Shown: positions 33,795 to 35,330 of the stretch, piece after piece
Layout of the letters: each line of letters opens with the position of its first letter
How positions within the stretch are numbered: position 1 is the first letter of the stretch
NCBI GenBank assembly: GCA_905182785.1
Contig: CAJJDF010000067.1
Location: 1-35,330, forward strand
Length of the DNA: 35,330 bases
Reading direction: 5' to 3'
Origin: an uncultured Flavobacteriales bacterium
GTDB taxonomy: Bacteria > Bacteroidota > Bacteroidia > Flavobacteriales_D > CAJJDF01
Program-made: the position numbers and the translations under genes
The notes under the pieces: generated by a model
Seen by the model: the letters and a program-made list of their open reading frames with translations, nothing else
Databases searched by the model: none
What the model was told of the DNA's origin: nothing

Positions 33795-35330
33795 CTATTT
33801 AACCAAATTAACGTGACCCATTATTTCGGCTCTTGCTTCTGTTAGATGTCCGTATGTTATTTTCCAAACATAAGTATCTACTTTACTTAAAGTGCCCTGA
33901 TAGATTCCATCCCATCCATTTTCTATGTTATCTGTTTCGTATAACAGTTCTCCCCACCTATTGAAAATCTGCATAGTGAATGAAGTTATATTTTCTGAAA
34001 CTGGATAAAAAGTATCGTTTATGCCATCCCCATTTGGAGTAAATGTATTGGGAACTCTAAGTATCCCTCCAATTTGAATCTGAACGGTATCTTTATCAAC
34101 ACACCCATTGGTATCTATTAACTCCAATTCATAAGTTGTAGTATACTCAGGAAATACTTGAGATGTTCTACAGTAATCACAAGAGACCGATCCTAAAGAG
34201 GATGTCCATCTTACTGCTCCAGCATCACCCTTAGCAGTTAATACAGTAGATTCACCCAAATCAATTATTTGATCCTTACCTGCGTCTATGTTTGCATTAT
34301 TATATAAATCCACAAAAACAGTAGTTGAATCAATACAACCAAATGCATCAACAGCAATAACTTTATATTTTGTAGGCTTCGTAGGTTCTACAGTCAAGAC
34401 AGAACTATATATTCCCGATACAATAGAGTTGTCATACTTCCATTGATATTGCACTGCTCCAGAGGCTATAATATTAATCATACTACCTGGGCAAATTATT
34501 TTATCAGGAACAACAATAGCATTGTTTCCCGGAACTATTACGGCTACAGAATCTCTAACTGTAAAACATTTATTTGAAATATCTACATAAAAAGTTGTAT
34601 TTCGAACTGGTGCAGCCAATGTACTTGAACTATTTGGAGTTGACAAATAGATAGCTGGCGACCAAGAGTAGGAAGCTCCACCTGTGGCAGACAACAATAA
34701 GGCACTATTTGAACACAAAACCGTATCATTTGTAATGGTTGGATAAATTTTATTCGTATCAACCAAAACGGTAACATCATGTTTTTTCAAACATCCTTTT
34801 GGCGTAATTAAACTAACGTTATAAATTGTTGTATTACTAGGAAAAGCATTAGTCTGACTAGATCTTGGAGAAGTTAAGGTAGAACTCGGACTCCAAAAAT
34901 AAGTCACACCTCCGTAAGCTGAAATTGAAGCTGTATCTCCTAGACAAATTGATGAGCCTGGACCTACTCCATAATTTTCATTATGCAGTGAAATCGTAAC
35001 ACTATCTTTTAAAACACATCCTCTTACCGAAACAACAGTCAATTTATAATTTGTAGTAACTAATGGAGTTACAATTGGATTTGAAACTGAATTACCAACC
35101 AATGTAGGATTAGAATCCCAATTATAAGAGCCTCCTCCTGTAGAAAATAAATTAAAACTACTCCCAAAACAAATTCCTGTATCAAGAGATATTGTTATTG
35201 AATCATTAAAAATGGTTACCGACACACTGTCTTTCAACAAACATCCGTTGGGTGAAACTACATTCAATACATAAGTTGTACTCGATTGCGCTACTTCTGT
35301 AATGGTTGATGTTGTTTTTGAATTACTCCA
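33795..35330 (-). CDS. Large secreted repeat protein with T9SS type B sorting domain (partial, N-terminus off window)
   Basis: The frame is open from the right edge (35330) to the stop at 33795, 511 residues; the start lies outside. The visible part consists of five or more Ig-like/PKD-type modules of about 75-85 residues, each with the pattern ICxGxxxxLxAxGGxxYxWSP, then TTxYxLxVxxxxGCxxxDSVxV. The C-terminal 85 residues form the gliding-motility-associated C-terminal (T9SS type B) domain: VPNTFTPNGDGINDTFYPV, FTMQIFNRWGELLYET, GWDGIYQG and TYVWKITY. It should therefore cross the outer membrane by type IX secretion and stay on the surface or be released. The function is probably adhesion; no catalytic domain is visible. 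Confidence 0.9.
   Translation of the reverse strand, partial: WSNSKTTSTITEVAQSSTTYVLNVVSPNGCLLKDSVSVTIFNDSITISLDTGICFGSSFNLFSTGGGSYNWDSNPTLVGNSVSNPIVTPLVTTNYKLTVVSVRGCVLKDSVTISLHNENYGVGPGSSICLGDTASISAYGGVTYFWSPSSTLTSPRSSQTNAFPSNTTIYNVSLITPKGCLKKHDVTVLVDTNKIYPTITNDTVLCSNSALLLSATGGASYSWSPAIYLSTPNSSSTLAAPVRNTTFYVDISNKCFTVRDSVAVIVPGNNAIVVPDKIICPGSMINIIASGAVQYQWKYDNSIVSGIYSSVLTVEPTKPTKYKVIAVDAFGCIDSTTVFVDLYNNANIDAGKDQIIDLGESTVLTAKGDAGAVRWTSSLGSVSCDYCRTSQVFPEYTTTYELELIDTNGCVDKDTVQIQIGGILRVPNTFTPNGDGINDTFYPVSENITSFTMQIFNRWGELLYETDNIENGWDGIYQGTLSKVDTYVWKITYGHLTEARAEIMGHVNLVK

Overview
The window is AT-rich chromosomal DNA from a member of the Bacteroidota, almost certainly a marine-type flavobacterium. 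The evidence is a protein ending in a type IX secretion (type B) sorting domain, a CarboxypepD_reg-like TonB receptor, DUF3822/DUF4476/DUF6428/HYC_CC_PP family proteins, a short bS21, promoter boxes of the Bacteroidota type TAnnTTTG with an upstream TTG, and almost no Shine-Dalgarno sequences. Most of the window is ordinary housekeeping backbone. No rRNA, tRNA, CRISPR array, IS element or integrase gene was seen.

Layout. 1-2661 (minus): a metal-linked pair, a small Cys-rich HYC_CC_PP protein followed by a TonB-dependent receptor with an HMA domain at its N-terminus; the receptor runs off the left edge. 2690-3041: a broken outer-membrane beta-barrel gene. 3045-5348: rpe and a divergent COG2509 flavoprotein. 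5436-7409 (minus): an arsenic operon arsR - DUF6428 - MIP channel - arsC with a palindromic operator. 7467-15484 (minus): nadR-type kinase, rpsU, acyl-CoA dehydrogenase, apt, a helix-hairpin-helix protein, a 7-TM protein, a Na+/alanine symporter, an RmlD-like reductase and a K+ channel. 15625-16347 (plus): a secreted DUF4476 protein behind a well-formed sigma-54 promoter. 16400-18716: NUDIX hydrolase, pyrE, purC. 21364-25183: RecD-like helicase, a membrane protein, DUF3822 and rsmD. 25394-28051: a membrane protein and a 2,4-dienoyl-CoA reductase-like flavoenzyme. 30793-33723: lipoate-protein ligase and a 3-hydroxyanthranilate dioxygenase / ACMS decarboxylase pair. 33795-35330 (minus): a large secreted adhesin-like protein, cut by the right edge.

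The most interesting parts are two accessory islands set into this backbone, at 18720-21360 (between purC and the helicase) and 28060-30670 (between the dienoyl-CoA reductase and lplA). Each holds single-gene units on the plus strand, separated by structured spacers. Both islands begin with the same palindromic leader (TAGTGGATATATAGTTAAC...) just before the first start codon. In the first island a 24-bp direct repeat with one mismatch brackets a gene encoding a repeat domain joined to a PD-(D/E)XK nuclease. The second island carries a stand-alone PvuRts1I/AbaSI-like modification-dependent restriction enzyme next to a small secreted protein and a DTW-domain protein. I read this as a dispersed, integron-cassette-like arrangement carrying defence-type nucleases. 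The repeats are seen directly; the mobility mechanism is inference.
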